From assembly GCA_030744095.1 (NCBI GenBank), contig JASLRF010000321.1, positions 1 through 5,863 on the forward strand: a stretch of DNA of 5,863 bases. The letters run 5' to 3'. Of the stretch, positions 1 to 5,863 are shown piece after piece. Position 1 is the stretch's first letter. Each line of letters begins with the position of its first letter. Source of the stretch: Pirellulaceae bacterium. Its GTDB lineage: Bacteria > Planctomycetota > Planctomycetia > Pirellulales > Pirellulaceae. The position numbers were made by a program, and so were the translations under genes. A model generated the notes under the pieces. The model was not told the origin of the DNA, did no database searches, and saw only the letters and a list, made by a program, of their open reading frames with translations.

Positions 1-2
1 TT

Positions 3-146
3 TCGATCATTGCGATGAGCAATATGTTGCTGTTTCTGATCGCCGGAGTTTGCCAAGGCGTCGCGGGCCGGCCTGTAACGTCAACGTGTGAACGTTTCAC
101 TCCGTCATCTGACGCGCGCGCCGCACAACCAGCGCTTTCCCAATAG
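3..146 (+). CDS. C-terminal end of an unidentified, probably membrane-associated protein (partial)
   Basis: One plus-strand frame is open from the left edge to a TAG at 144-146, giving 47 residues. The first half is hydrophobic and reads like the end of a membrane helix (IIAMSNMLLFLIAGVCQG). The rest is a polar tail rich in Thr, Ser, Arg and Ala. The other two plus frames stop earlier: one at 16-18, the other at 89-91. The stop lies 22 bases before the glycosyltransferase start at 169, on the same strand, which fits an operon. The neighbour's role suggests a polysaccharide polymerase, flippase or other membrane protein of the same cluster, but that is inference only. The fragment is too short to assign a family, and a chance open frame cannot be excluded. 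Confidence 0.45.
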   Translation, partial: SIIAMSNMLLFLIAGVCQGVAGRPVTSTCERFTPSSDARAAQPALSQ

Positions 147-168
147 ACTCTCTTGAGGTTGAAAACAA

Positions 169-1047
169 ATGACCACGATCGTCAAACCGCAGACCGCCAA
201 AGACTCGGATGGTTCTCCGCACCGAGCATATTTGTTTGGAATCCAGATTGACGCGGTCCACATGCAGCAGGCGGTCGCCCAGATTTGCGATTGGGTCCGC
301 CAACGTCCCAACAGTTGCCGGTTCGTCGTCACGCCCAACGTCGACCACATCGTGATGCTGCAAGGCAACGACGACTTTCGACAGGCCTACGCCAAGGCAG
401 ATCTGGTGTTAGCCGATGGTTGGCCTGTGGTCTGGGCATCGCGCACGGTAGGACAACCGTTGCCGGAGCTCGTCCCTGGGTCGGATCTGGTCCCAGCCCT
501 TTTCGGTGCCGCAAGCGCTTCGTTTCGCTCGCCGTGCGAATCAGTCAGCACAACGGATAGACAACCGTTGCGTGTGTTCTTACTGGGTGCCGCACCCGGT
601 GTCGCCGCCCGCGCGGCACGGCGGATCGAGAGCGATTGGCCAGGGGTCAAAGTCGTTTGCCAGTACAGTCCACCGCTGGGATTTGAACATGACAGTGCTG
701 AGACAGCATCTATCTTGGACCGCATCGCCGACGCTCGGCCTGATGTGCTGGTCGTGGGCCTGGGTGCGCCGAAACAAGAGCTCTGGGTGCACCGACATCA
801 GGAGCGTCTTCACGCCAGTGTCGCCTTGTGTGTCGGTGCCACAATCGATTTTCTGGCGGGCCAACGGCGACGGGCACCGCTGTGGATGCGACGAACCGGA
901 ATCGAATGGCTGCATCGGATGCTCAGCGAACCACGTCGGCTGACGCGGCGCTACGCGCGTGGTGCCTGCGTGTTTCCCAGATTGGTCTGGAAGGAGTGGC
1001 GGGCTCGCAATCGTCACGAATTAGCTGACGCGAAACGCATATGTTGA
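169..1047 (+). CDS. WecG/TagA/CpsF-family glycosyltransferase (GT26)
   Basis: This 292-residue protein belongs to the family that moves N-acetylmannosamine, N-acetylmannosaminuronic acid or a related sugar from a UDP-sugar onto a lipid-linked sugar at the inner face of the cytoplasmic membrane. Family signatures appear in order: TPNVDH at 55-60, with Thr55 and Asn57 matching conserved substrate-site residues; ADLVLADGWPVVWASR at 77-92, whose Asp83 matches the proposed catalytic Asp; VPGSDL at 102-107; FLLGAAPG at 137-144; GLGAPKQELW at 197-206; and GATIDFLAG with RRAPLWMRR, then EWLHRMLSEPRRLTRRY, at 223-262. The C-terminal basic segment is the part that binds the membrane in TagA. Length is close to the family's usual 240-260 plus an N-terminal tail of about 20 residues. 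A GAGG at 155-158 lies 10 bases before the ATG. The gene follows a probable membrane-protein gene and meets the next gene tail to tail. The family is sure, but the sugar and the polymer are unknown, so no symbol is given. Confidence 0.93.
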   Translation: MTTIVKPQTAKDSDGSPHRAYLFGIQIDAVHMQQAVAQICDWVRQRPNSCRFVVTPNVDHIVMLQGNDDFRQAYAKADLVLADGWPVVWASRTVGQPLPELVPGSDLVPALFGAASASFRSPCESVSTTDRQPLRVFLLGAAPGVAARAARRIESDWPGVKVVCQYSPPLGFEHDSAETASILDRIADARPDVLVVGLGAPKQELWVHRHQERLHASVALCVGATIDFLAGQRRRAPLWMRRTGIEWLHRMLSEPRRLTRRYARGACVFPRLVWKEWRARNRHELADAKRIC

Positions 1048-1077
1048 CGCGATGCTAGGGCCGCACGTTGGCGTCAA
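1044..1077. other. Inverted repeat straddling two convergent stop codons
   Basis: TTGACGC at 1044-1050 is an exact inverted match to GCGTCAA at 1071-1077, giving a 7-bp stem with a 20-base loop; TGC/GCA inside the loop could add three pairs. It covers the stop of the plus-strand glycosyltransferase (1045-1047) and the stop of the minus-strand membrane protein (1055-1057). A hairpin here could slow polymerase from either side. There is no T-run on either strand, so it is not a standard intrinsic terminator. A further TTGACGC at 1108-1114 could compete for the same partner. It may be chance. Confidence 0.25.
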
Positions 1078-1906
1078 TGGGCGCGTCATCGGCGGCGAGA
1101 GGATCGATTGACGCCTCCCCGCGAGCTGCCTCGCTGGCACTCATTTTGGACCTCGCCGCGCTGGCTGCCGCCGTCGCAGCCCTCTCGGCCTTGACCATCT
1201 CGTCGAGCAATGGCATGGCGAGTTGGCGGTAGATCTGTTCGAGCAACGGGTTCGCCTTGATCTTCTCCATCAAGGAATAGATCGGTTCGCCTTCTGCTTC
1301 GCTAAGCGGCACTTCCATCGTCCGACCGCGTGCATCCAACAGAACACACAGGTATTGTGGGCGGCTGTCCGGCACCACGACCCGTTTGACATCGTGAAGC
1401 TGCGCCGTGTTGAAGTCGAATTCGCCTTCGGTGGCGGCGGGAGCGAGAGGACCCTCTTGTGCGGCGAGATTTTCCTCCCCAGGTCTCTCAGCACGAGGTG
1501 TCAGGCCAAGCCACGATTGGAGTCGTTTCGCAACTTCATCAATCGAAGCTTCGCTGGAAATGCGGCCCAAGCGATCTGTGGCATCGTCGAGCGCCTCAAG
1601 GCGTTCGGCTTCGTTGAGCTGTTCGGTAGCGGCCAGCGACTCTTCGAACCGTTGCTGGATATTTGTTGGCGCTGGGTCATCGGCATTGATCACGACGGTA
1701 GTCCGCGTTGCGACGTCTTGCCTCGCGTGTCCCTCGTATGACGAGGAGGCTTGGATGATGCGAATTGGTCGCCCGTCGAGCCGACTGCGCACTAATCCCA
1801 CCAACATAATTGTGAGCAGGCCGGCGTGTAGCAACAGCGAAGCTGCGAGCCCCCAACGTAACGTCCAGCGCACCAACGATTTGGTCTTGTGATTTGCGTG
1901 CCTCAT
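1055..1906 (-). CDS. Single-pass membrane protein of unknown function
   Basis: I do not recognise this 283-residue protein. It has a short basic N-terminus (His, Lys and Arg through residue 17) and one hydrophobic helix at about 18-39. By the positive-inside rule the N-terminus should be cytoplasmic and the rest should lie outside the cytoplasm. Residues 84-133 are charged and helix-prone, possibly a coiled coil. A likely folded part follows at about 165-238: beta-like stretches KRVVVPD and QYLCVLLDARGRTMEVPL, then helices with EGEPIYSLMEKIKANP and QLAMPLLDEM. The tail (239-283) is rich in Ala, Ser, Glu and Asp and looks disordered. The layout of N-terminal anchor plus extended periplasmic region recalls TonB- or TolA-like proteins, but I see no Pro-Lys spacer or family motif. 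The ATG at 1904-1906 has no clear ribosome binding site. The gene starts 141 bases after sucD on the same strand, so it may have its own promoter. Confidence 0.75.
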   Translation of the reverse strand: MRHANHKTKSLVRWTLRWGLAASLLLHAGLLTIMLVGLVRSRLDGRPIRIIQASSSYEGHARQDVATRTTVVINADDPAPTNIQQRFEESLAATEQLNEAERLEALDDATDRLGRISSEASIDEVAKRLQSWLGLTPRAERPGEENLAAQEGPLAPAATEGEFDFNTAQLHDVKRVVVPDSRPQYLCVLLDARGRTMEVPLSEAEGEPIYSLMEKIKANPLLEQIYRQLAMPLLDEMVKAERAATAAASAARSKMSASEAARGEASIDPLAADDAPIDANVRP

Positions 1907-2047
1907 GATCAGACCGACAACATTCAGGAGAAGACGTGGCGCAGCGAGCCGAGACCGTGGCGTCTGCCCAGTCGCTAACCTAACCGCGGAACCACGTAGC
2001 GTCCAATGTGATGTGTGGAATCTTGCCGAGGTGGGGACGCTTTTGGA
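1907..2047. other. Spacer between sucD and the membrane-protein gene
   Basis: This 141-base spacer separates the sucD stop from the next minus-strand start. A 7-bp inverted repeat (AGCGTCC at 1998-2004, GGACGCT at 2035-2041, 30-base loop) lies just after sucD. GTCCAA at 2001-2006 could instead pair with TTGGAC at 2043-2048, so two alternative folds are possible. Neither is followed by a T-run, so no intrinsic terminator can be called. On the minus strand, TTGGAC (2002-2007 region) has no good -10 hexamer 16-18 bases further on. I find no convincing promoter for the downstream gene. Confidence 0.4.
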
Positions 2048-2929
2048 CTAAGAACGCTTGCCGGCAATCGCTCGCTGCACAGCCGTACCCATGTCGGCAG
2101 GGCTTTGCGCGACGGCGATTCCGGCGTCTTCCAACGCCTCGATCTTCTCCTCGGCAGTCCCTTTACCACCCGAAATGATCGCGCCGGCGTGTCCCATCCG
2201 TTTTCCAGGAGGTGCCGTGCGGCCAGCGATGAACGCGGCCACCGGCTTGGTCACGTGCTGCTTCACATAGGCGGCGGCCTCTTCTTCCGCCGTGCCACCG
2301 ATTTCACCCATCATCAAGATGGACTCGGTCTCCGGATCTGCCTCGTACAGATTGAAGAGGTCGATAAACGATGTCCCAACGATTGGATCGCCGCCCAGGC
2401 CGACGCACGTCGTTTGTCCCAGCCCCAGATTGCTGGTCTGCCAAACCGCTTCATATGTCAGCGTTCCGCTACGGCTCATCACACCGACAGAACCCTTCTT
2501 GTGAATATAACCCGGCATGATCCCGATCTTGCATTGGTCGGCGGTAATCACGCCCGGGCAATTCGGCCCGATGAGAGTGACATTGGAATTGCGTGCGACT
2601 TCGTAAACATGGACCATGTCCAGAACGGGCACACCTTCGGTGATCGCAACGACGACGTCGATCCCCGCGTCAATCGCCTCCAAAATGGCGTCGGCCGTAA
2701 ACGGCGCTGGAACAAAGATCATCGTGGCGTTCGCGCCGGTTTGTTCGACGGCTTCACTGACCGTGTTGAAGACCGGCAAGCCAAGTACCGTTTCGCCCCC
2801 TTTGCCGGGTGTTACGCCGCCTACGATCTTGGTTCCATAGTCCAGGCAGTTCTTGCTGTGAAACTCGCCGGCCTTGCCAGTGATTCCCTGGCAAATAACC
2901 CGTGTGTCTTTGTTAATGAGAATGCTCAT
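2048..2929 (-). CDS. sucD: Succinyl-CoA synthetase (succinate-CoA ligase), alpha subunit
   Basis: This 293-residue protein is the CoA-binding, phosphohistidine-carrying subunit of the cytoplasmic TCA-cycle enzyme that converts succinyl-CoA, phosphate and ADP (or GDP) to succinate, CoA and ATP (or GTP). The N-terminal Rossmann-type CoA-binding domain shows GITGKAG at 15-21 and GGVTPGKGG at 37-45. The ligase domain shows IGPNCPGVI at 120-128, [10 protein letters not shown] at 151-160, [15 protein letters not shown] at 177-191 and GEIGGTAEE at 208-216. [16 protein letters not shown] at 236-251 carries the active-site His247, which is phosphorylated during catalysis; Glu209 matches the glutamate that stabilises it. 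Length is normal for the family (about 289 in E. coli) and no key residue is missing. The ATG follows the sucC stop by 17 bases, with CGGA (minus strand, 2937-2940) 7 bases before it as a weak ribosome binding site. It is almost certainly co-transcribed with sucC. Confidence 0.98.
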   Translation of the reverse strand: MSILINKDTRVICQGITGKAGEFHSKNCLDYGTKIVGGVTPGKGGETVLGLPVFNTVSEAVEQTGANATMIFVPAPFTADAILEAIDAGIDVVVAITEGVPVLDMVHVYEVARNSNVTLIGPNCPGVITADQCKIGIMPGYIHKKGSVGVMSRSGTLTYEAVWQTSNLGLGQTTCVGLGGDPIVGTSFIDLFNLYEADPETESILMMGEIGGTAEEEAAAYVKQHVTKPVAAFIAGRTAPPGKRMGHAGAIISGGKGTAEEKIEALEDAGIAVAQSPADMGTAVQRAIAGKRS

Positions 2930-2946
2930 GGCTGCATCCGGACGGT

Positions 2947-4137
2947 TCAGTTGGACTGGATTGAAGCGACCACTTTCTTGGCCGCGTCGGTAAGGTCGTC
3001 TGCCGTTATGATATCGACATCACTTTCTGCGATGATTTTCTTGCCTTTTTCCACTTCCGTGCCCTCCAGACGCACGACAAGCGGTACGCTGAAGCCAACC
3101 GTCTTGTAGGCCTCGACCAACGCATGGGCGATCGTCGTGCAGCGCATAATTCCGCCAAAGATATTTACGAGAACGGCCTGCACGTGGTCATCCGAGAGGA
3201 TAATGCGAAAGGCCTCGGTTACTTGCTGTGCGTCTGCACCACCTCCGACGTCGAGGAAATTGGCTGGCTCGCCGCCGTGCAATTTAATGATATCCATGGT
3301 GCTCATGGCCAAACCTGCACCATTTACAAGGCAGCCGATGTTGCCATCCAGCTTGACGTAGCTCAGTCCCGCTTCACCGGCGCGAACTTCCGATGGTTCT
3401 TCTTCGGTCAGGTCGCGAAATTCAGCGATATCTTTGTGGCGGAACAGCGCGTTGTCGTCGAAGCTGATCTTTGCGTCCAGCGCCACTAGCTCGCCAGCTT
3501 TCGTCACGACCATCGGATTGATCTCTGCCATACTGCAATCGTAGTCGACAAAAACCCGGCACAGTCCCTGCATGAACGCATCGGCACTGCGCACACTCTT
3601 GCCGGTAATGCCGAGCTTCGCGCACAGCTTGCGAGCCTGATAACTTTGGAGTCCGATGGCGGGATGAAAGTGTTCCTTAAATATCTTTTCTGGCGTCTCG
3701 GCGGCCACTTTTTCAATTTCCACACCGCCTTCGCTGGAAACCATCAAGACTGGCATCGCTTCGGCGCGGTCGAGCACAATTCCCAGATACAGTTCTCGCG
3801 CGATCTCACAGCCGGCTTCGACCAGCACCTGATTGACAGTCTTTCCGTCAGGCCCGGTTTGAATGGTGACGAGAGTCTTGTCAAGCAATCGACTTGCAAC
3901 TTCGCCGGCTTGCTCGGCACTTTTGACCAGTTGAACACCATGCTGTGATGGATCATCGGCAATGGTGCCCTTGCCACGGCCACCCGCATGAATCTGGGCC
4001 TTGACGACGGCGATCGCCCCGCCGAGATCGCGAAACGCCGCGGCAGCCTCTTCGGGAGACCTGGCGACCCGGTTGGCCAGCACGGCCACTCCGGCGTTTT
4101 GCAGCACTTGTTTGGCCTGAAATTCGTGGATTTTCAT
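2947..4137 (-). CDS. sucC: Succinyl-CoA synthetase (succinate-CoA ligase, ADP-forming), beta subunit
   Basis: This 396-residue protein is the nucleotide-binding subunit that pairs with SucD. The N-terminus [10 protein letters not shown] is the classic start of the family. The ATP-grasp domain shows [14 protein letters not shown] at 44-57, with Lys46 and the glycine loop contacting the nucleotide, and AEINPMVV at 204-211 with DAKISFDDN at 221-229; Glu205, Asn207 and Asp221 match metal- and nucleotide-site residues. The C-terminal ligase domain shows [18 protein letters not shown] at 265-282, FLDVGGGA at 294-301, NIFGGIMRC at 325-333 and a following [13 protein letters not shown]. Whether ATP or GTP is preferred cannot be read from sequence by eye. 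I chose the ATG at 4135-4137: it matches the family start and has GGGA (minus strand, 4145-4148) 7 bases upstream. A TTG at 4168-4170 would add 11 residues outside the family and would lie almost at the predicted transcription start. Confidence 0.98.
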   Translation of the reverse strand: MKIHEFQAKQVLQNAGVAVLANRVARSPEEAAAAFRDLGGAIAVVKAQIHAGGRGKGTIADDPSQHGVQLVKSAEQAGEVASRLLDKTLVTIQTGPDGKTVNQVLVEAGCEIARELYLGIVLDRAEAMPVLMVSSEGGVEIEKVAAETPEKIFKEHFHPAIGLQSYQARKLCAKLGITGKSVRSADAFMQGLCRVFVDYDCSMAEINPMVVTKAGELVALDAKISFDDNALFRHKDIAEFRDLTEEEPSEVRAGEAGLSYVKLDGNIGCLVNGAGLAMSTMDIIKLHGGEPANFLDVGGGADAQQVTEAFRIILSDDHVQAVLVNIFGGIMRCTTIAHALVEAYKTVGFSVPLVVRLEGTEVEKGKKIIAESDVDIITADDLTDAAKKVVASIQSN

Positions 4138-4180
4138 CGCAGAGTCCCACTTGGCATGGATAGCTTGCAAGAAGATGCGG

Positions 4181-4210
4181 ATTATAGAAGCGACGCCGCA
4201 ATGTGGTCAA
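4181..4210 (-). promoter_or_regulatory. Predicted sigma-70 type promoter for sucCD
   Basis: On the minus strand, TTGACC (4210-4205; five of six match TTGACA) is followed after 18 bases by a perfect TATAAT (4186-4181). Transcription should begin near 4174-4176, which gives a leader of about 37-39 bases before the sucC ATG. The -35 hexamer contains the TGA stop (4209-4207) of the upstream glycosyltransferase gene. This is the best promoter match I noticed in the window. It suggests that sucCD does not depend on read-through from the glycosyltransferase gene, although read-through is not excluded. Confidence 0.72.
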
Positions 4211-5352
4211 GCAGCCCGTGGCTCCGTTGCCGTCGCAGGAGTGGAAACCATGGCCCTTGAGACAGAGCCATGGTTACGACCCGATTCACCGAGTGCACTC
4301 TCGTAAGAATCGACCAGTCGATGAGACCACCGGTCGATCGAAAACGTGTTGAGTATTCGTTGCCGGGCCGATTCAGCCATTGCCTTTCGACGTTGTGGTT
4401 CATCATGCAACAGGCGCATGCCGGCAGCCAACGCCGAAACATCCTCTGAGGGAACGACGATGCCATCAGCTTGATCACGCACCAATTCCGGTATTCCACC
4501 GACGTTGCTGACCAGCGGACACGCACCCTGAATCATCGCTTCCATGATGGACATGCTCAGGCCTTCCATCCGCGAAGGTGCCGCGTACACGTCCATCAAG
4601 CTGGCGTATTGGCCACCAACAGACAGTGGTCCCGCTAGACGAACGCGGTCAGCGATCCGGCGGTCCGCCGCCAGCTTCGCAATCCGCGGATCCTCGTCGC
4701 GACCGATCAACAACAAGTACAGTTTGGATAGGTCTGCCGTCTCAATGGCAGCTCGCAACAGCAAGTCGATTCCTTTGACTGGACGCATGTTGGCGACCAT
4801 TCCGACCACGAACGCATCGTCAGGAATGTTGAATTGGGCGCGAGCAGATCGGGGTAACGCCGGAATGTTCTTGGGATCACATCCTTCCCAGACGGTTGTC
4901 AGTTTTGCTGGGTCGATGCCAGACTCCTGTAAGGCGCGGTTGGTTGCATCGCAGACACAGATAATGTTCGAAATGCCGGGATGCCAAAACGTGATCCAGT
5001 TGGCAGGGTCCAACAATCTCAACCGGTTCATGGTACCCCGATACCCAACCACCTTCGGCATCGGACGGAGGCCACGGCACGCAGCAAGCACGTTGGCCAG
5101 ATTCCGGCTCGTGTATGCATGTACGATGTCGAAATTGCCGTTGCGGACTTTCTCACGAATCTGTCGGCGGGATTTGAAGTCCAACTTATTCCGGCAGGTC
5201 AGCGGCGTGGTCGGAATCGACGCCGGGACGTCTGGGTGGTCGCCAATGACGGGGCACATGATCTCCAATGTGATCCCTCGGCGCGCGGCGAGATTCGCGG
5301 CAACAAGTTCAAGTTGCTTCGAGAGGTAACTGAAAACCCAGAGAACTCGCAT
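4207..5352 (-). CDS. GT4-type (GT-B fold) glycosyltransferase
   Basis: This 381-residue protein is a retaining glycosyltransferase of the large GT4 group, which transfers a sugar from a nucleotide-sugar to a lipid or glycan acceptor at the cytoplasmic side of the membrane. The N-terminal acceptor-side domain is about residues 1-170 (MRVLWVFSYL, FDIVHAYTSRN at 74-84). The C-terminal donor domain has GMVANMRPVKGIDLLL at 184-199, with Arg190 and Lys193 in the usual phosphate-binding positions, LLLIGRDED at 213-221, and PSRMEGLSMSIMEAM at 259-273. Glu263 and Glu271 form the E-x7-E motif, and GGIPELV follows at 285-291. There is no signal peptide or membrane helix. The last 25 or so residues look disordered. 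The frame is open further upstream to 5556, but those residues resemble no domain. The ATG at 5350-5352 has a good ribosome binding site and the expected N-terminus. Sugar and acceptor are unknown. The other glycosyltransferase nearby suggests surface-polysaccharide synthesis. Confidence 0.92.
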   Translation of the reverse strand: MRVLWVFSYLSKQLELVAANLAARRGITLEIMCPVIGDHPDVPASIPTTPLTCRNKLDFKSRRQIREKVRNGNFDIVHAYTSRNLANVLAACRGLRPMPKVVGYRGTMNRLRLLDPANWITFWHPGISNIICVCDATNRALQESGIDPAKLTTVWEGCDPKNIPALPRSARAQFNIPDDAFVVGMVANMRPVKGIDLLLRAAIETADLSKLYLLLIGRDEDPRIAKLAADRRIADRVRLAGPLSVGGQYASLMDVYAAPSRMEGLSMSIMEAMIQGACPLVSNVGGIPELVRDQADGIVVPSEDVSALAAGMRLLHDEPQRRKAMAESARQRILNTFSIDRWSHRLVDSYESALGESGRNHGSVSRAMVSTPATATEPRAA

Positions 5353-5361
5353 ACCCTGATT

Positions 5362-5367
5362 TCCTTT
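5362..5367 (-). promoter_or_regulatory. Ribosome binding site that fixes the GT4 glycosyltransferase start
   Basis: The minus strand reads AAAGGA here, 9 bases before the ATG at 5350-5352. It is the clearest Shine-Dalgarno match in the window and supports this internal start over the longer frame that begins at 5556. Confidence 0.65.
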
Positions 5368-5748
5368 CTCGCCATGCACTCGTAGGACCAGTCCGCTGCG
5401 CTGCGTTCGTCCCAGTTCCGAATCGCCAAGACTCACCGGACGACGGAATTCGCCACCGACGTGGAGCGCGCGACGGCCAACGGAATGGAAAGCCAAGGTC
5501 GTGCCAGCAGCGCCAGCATCGTCGTGCGAACCGCAACATGACTCGCCGCTCGGCATTGTGGCGAGAAATCACGATCGTGGCCAACCCATTTCCTTGCATT
5601 TTCGTTGGTGACCTGATTGTCGTGGTTCGTTCCGCGTACCAAACGTATTGATAGCAGTGATCAACGACTATCTCGCCGGGCGACCATTCATCTTCAACCC
5701 CAGAATCAAGACTGGACGTGGCACCTAGTGCCGCGACTCGCAATTGTT

Positions 5749-5788
5749 AGCCCACGATAGCCAGAGTTTCGCTATTGTCTCGTGGGTT
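5749..5788. repeat. Bulged hairpin, 11-bp stem
   Basis: CCCACGA at 5751-5757 pairs with TCGTGGG at 5780-5786, and TAGC at 5758-5761 pairs with GCTA at 5771-5774. This leaves a 9-base loop and a 5-base bulge (5775-5779) on one side; a G-T and an A-T pair can extend the base. It overlaps or directly adjoins the stop codons of both minus-strand frames entering from the right, so it could be the 3' structure of an upstream gene. On the minus strand no T-run follows. On the plus strand only three Ts follow. A role as terminator is therefore unproven. Confidence 0.4.
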
Positions 5789-5811
5789 TGCCCAGCTTTC
5801 CTTCCAGGTAG

Positions 5812-5850
5812 CGGGGCGTTTTACGGTTTCGGCCGTGGTAGGGCGCCCCG
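5812..5850. repeat. Nested inverted repeat (two stacked stems)
   Basis: An outer 7-bp stem joins CGGGGCG at 5812-5818 to CGCCCCG at 5844-5850. An inner 4-bp stem joins ACGG at 5823-5826 to CCGT at 5833-5836 around a 6-base loop. The outer stem is all G-C, so it should be stable. The shape resembles a short palindromic intergenic element of the REP kind or a structured RNA, but only one copy is visible and the window ends 13 bases later. It could also lie inside the end of a gene. Confidence 0.35.
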
Positions 5851-5863
5851 TGTAGGTCCAGCG

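Larger units (their letters stand above)
5353..5863. other. About 510 bases without a supportable gene; contains inverted repeats
   Basis: No frame here reads like a conserved protein. Minus-strand frames open over parts of it give Arg-, Trp- and Ser-rich translations with no domain. At the right edge, two minus-strand frames run in from outside and end at TAG 5772-5774 (29 residues, ending KLGKPTRQ) or TAA 5747-5749 (38 residues, ending LAIVG). A plus-strand frame is open there too, so none can be preferred, although the end of an upstream minus-strand gene is plausible. The stretch must hold the promoter of the GT4 gene unless that gene is transcribed from beyond the window. I find no near-consensus promoter. 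Small dyads include TTGAT-N7-ATCAA at 5648-5664 and GGCAC-cta-GTGCC at 5720-5732; both could be chance. Two larger inverted repeats are listed separately. Confidence 0.5.

Noticed and set aside
506..943. Open frames of about 145 codons on both strands within the WecG-family gene
   Set aside because: All lie inside a gene with a full set of family motifs and show no domain of their own.
1964..2007. Possible promoter (TTGGAC on the minus strand) before the unknown membrane-protein gene
   Set aside because: At a 17-base spacing the -10 position reads TTAGGT, which matches the consensus at only the first and last base.
2015..3109. Plus-strand open frame of 364 codons opposite sucD
   Set aside because: It lies antisense to a certain sucD and runs into sucC. 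Its translation has no domain character and follows from codon bias of the real genes.
4138..4170. Longer sucC starting at TTG 4168-4170
   Set aside because: The extra 11 residues are not part of the SucC family. The ATG at 4135-4137 has GGGA 7 bases upstream, and the predicted transcript starts only a few bases before the TTG.
4544..5329. Plus-strand open frame of 261 codons opposite the GT4 gene
   Set aside because: It is fully antisense to a glycosyltransferase with an intact motif set. The translation is rich in Arg and Ser with no recognisable fold.
5353..5556. N-terminal extension of the GT4 glycosyltransferase by 68 residues
   Set aside because: The residues look non-coding and precede the family's natural N-terminus. 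A strong ribosome binding site points to the ATG at 5350-5352.
5309..5743. Minus-strand open frame of 144 codons upstream of the GT4 gene
   Set aside because: The translation has an unusual load of Trp and Arg and no motif. It overlaps the start of the real gene in another frame and has no ribosome binding site that I can see.

Overview
The window looks like ordinary chromosomal DNA from a moderately GC-rich bacterium. A planctomycete of the Pirellulaceae type is my best guess. The reasons are loose: weak ribosome binding sites on most genes, a lineage-specific-looking membrane protein, and central-metabolism genes sitting among surface-polysaccharide genes. No rRNA, phylogenetic marker or database search supports this, so the taxon is an inference. 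I see no tRNA, rRNA, CRISPR array, insertion sequence or toxin-antitoxin pair.

Left part, plus strand (1-1047): the probable hydrophobic C-terminus of an unidentified gene runs in from the left edge. It is followed 22 bases later by a complete WecG/TagA/CpsF-family glycosyltransferase (169-1047). The two look like the end of an extracellular-polysaccharide operon.

Right part, minus strand (5352 down to 1055): four genes run in the opposite direction and meet the first group tail to tail, with only 7 bases between the stop codons. In transcription order they are a GT4-type glycosyltransferase (5352-4207), sucC (4137-2947), sucD (2929-2048) and a single-pass membrane protein of unknown function (1906-1055). 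sucC and sucD are 17 bases apart and encode both subunits of succinyl-CoA synthetase, which makes ATP or GTP from succinyl-CoA in the TCA cycle. A near-consensus sigma-70 promoter lies just before sucC. Its -35 hexamer contains the stop codon of the glycosyltransferase gene, so sucCD can probably be transcribed independently of that gene.

Right edge (5353-5863): about 510 bases contain no gene I can support. They hold several inverted repeats, including an 11-bp bulged hairpin and a nested palindrome, and possibly the last codons of another minus-strand gene.

Five genes are complete and intact. Four have confident family assignments and one is unknown. I found no convincing new system. The points most worth a second look are the unknown membrane protein, the promoter embedded in a stop codon, and the structured non-coding stretch at the right edge.
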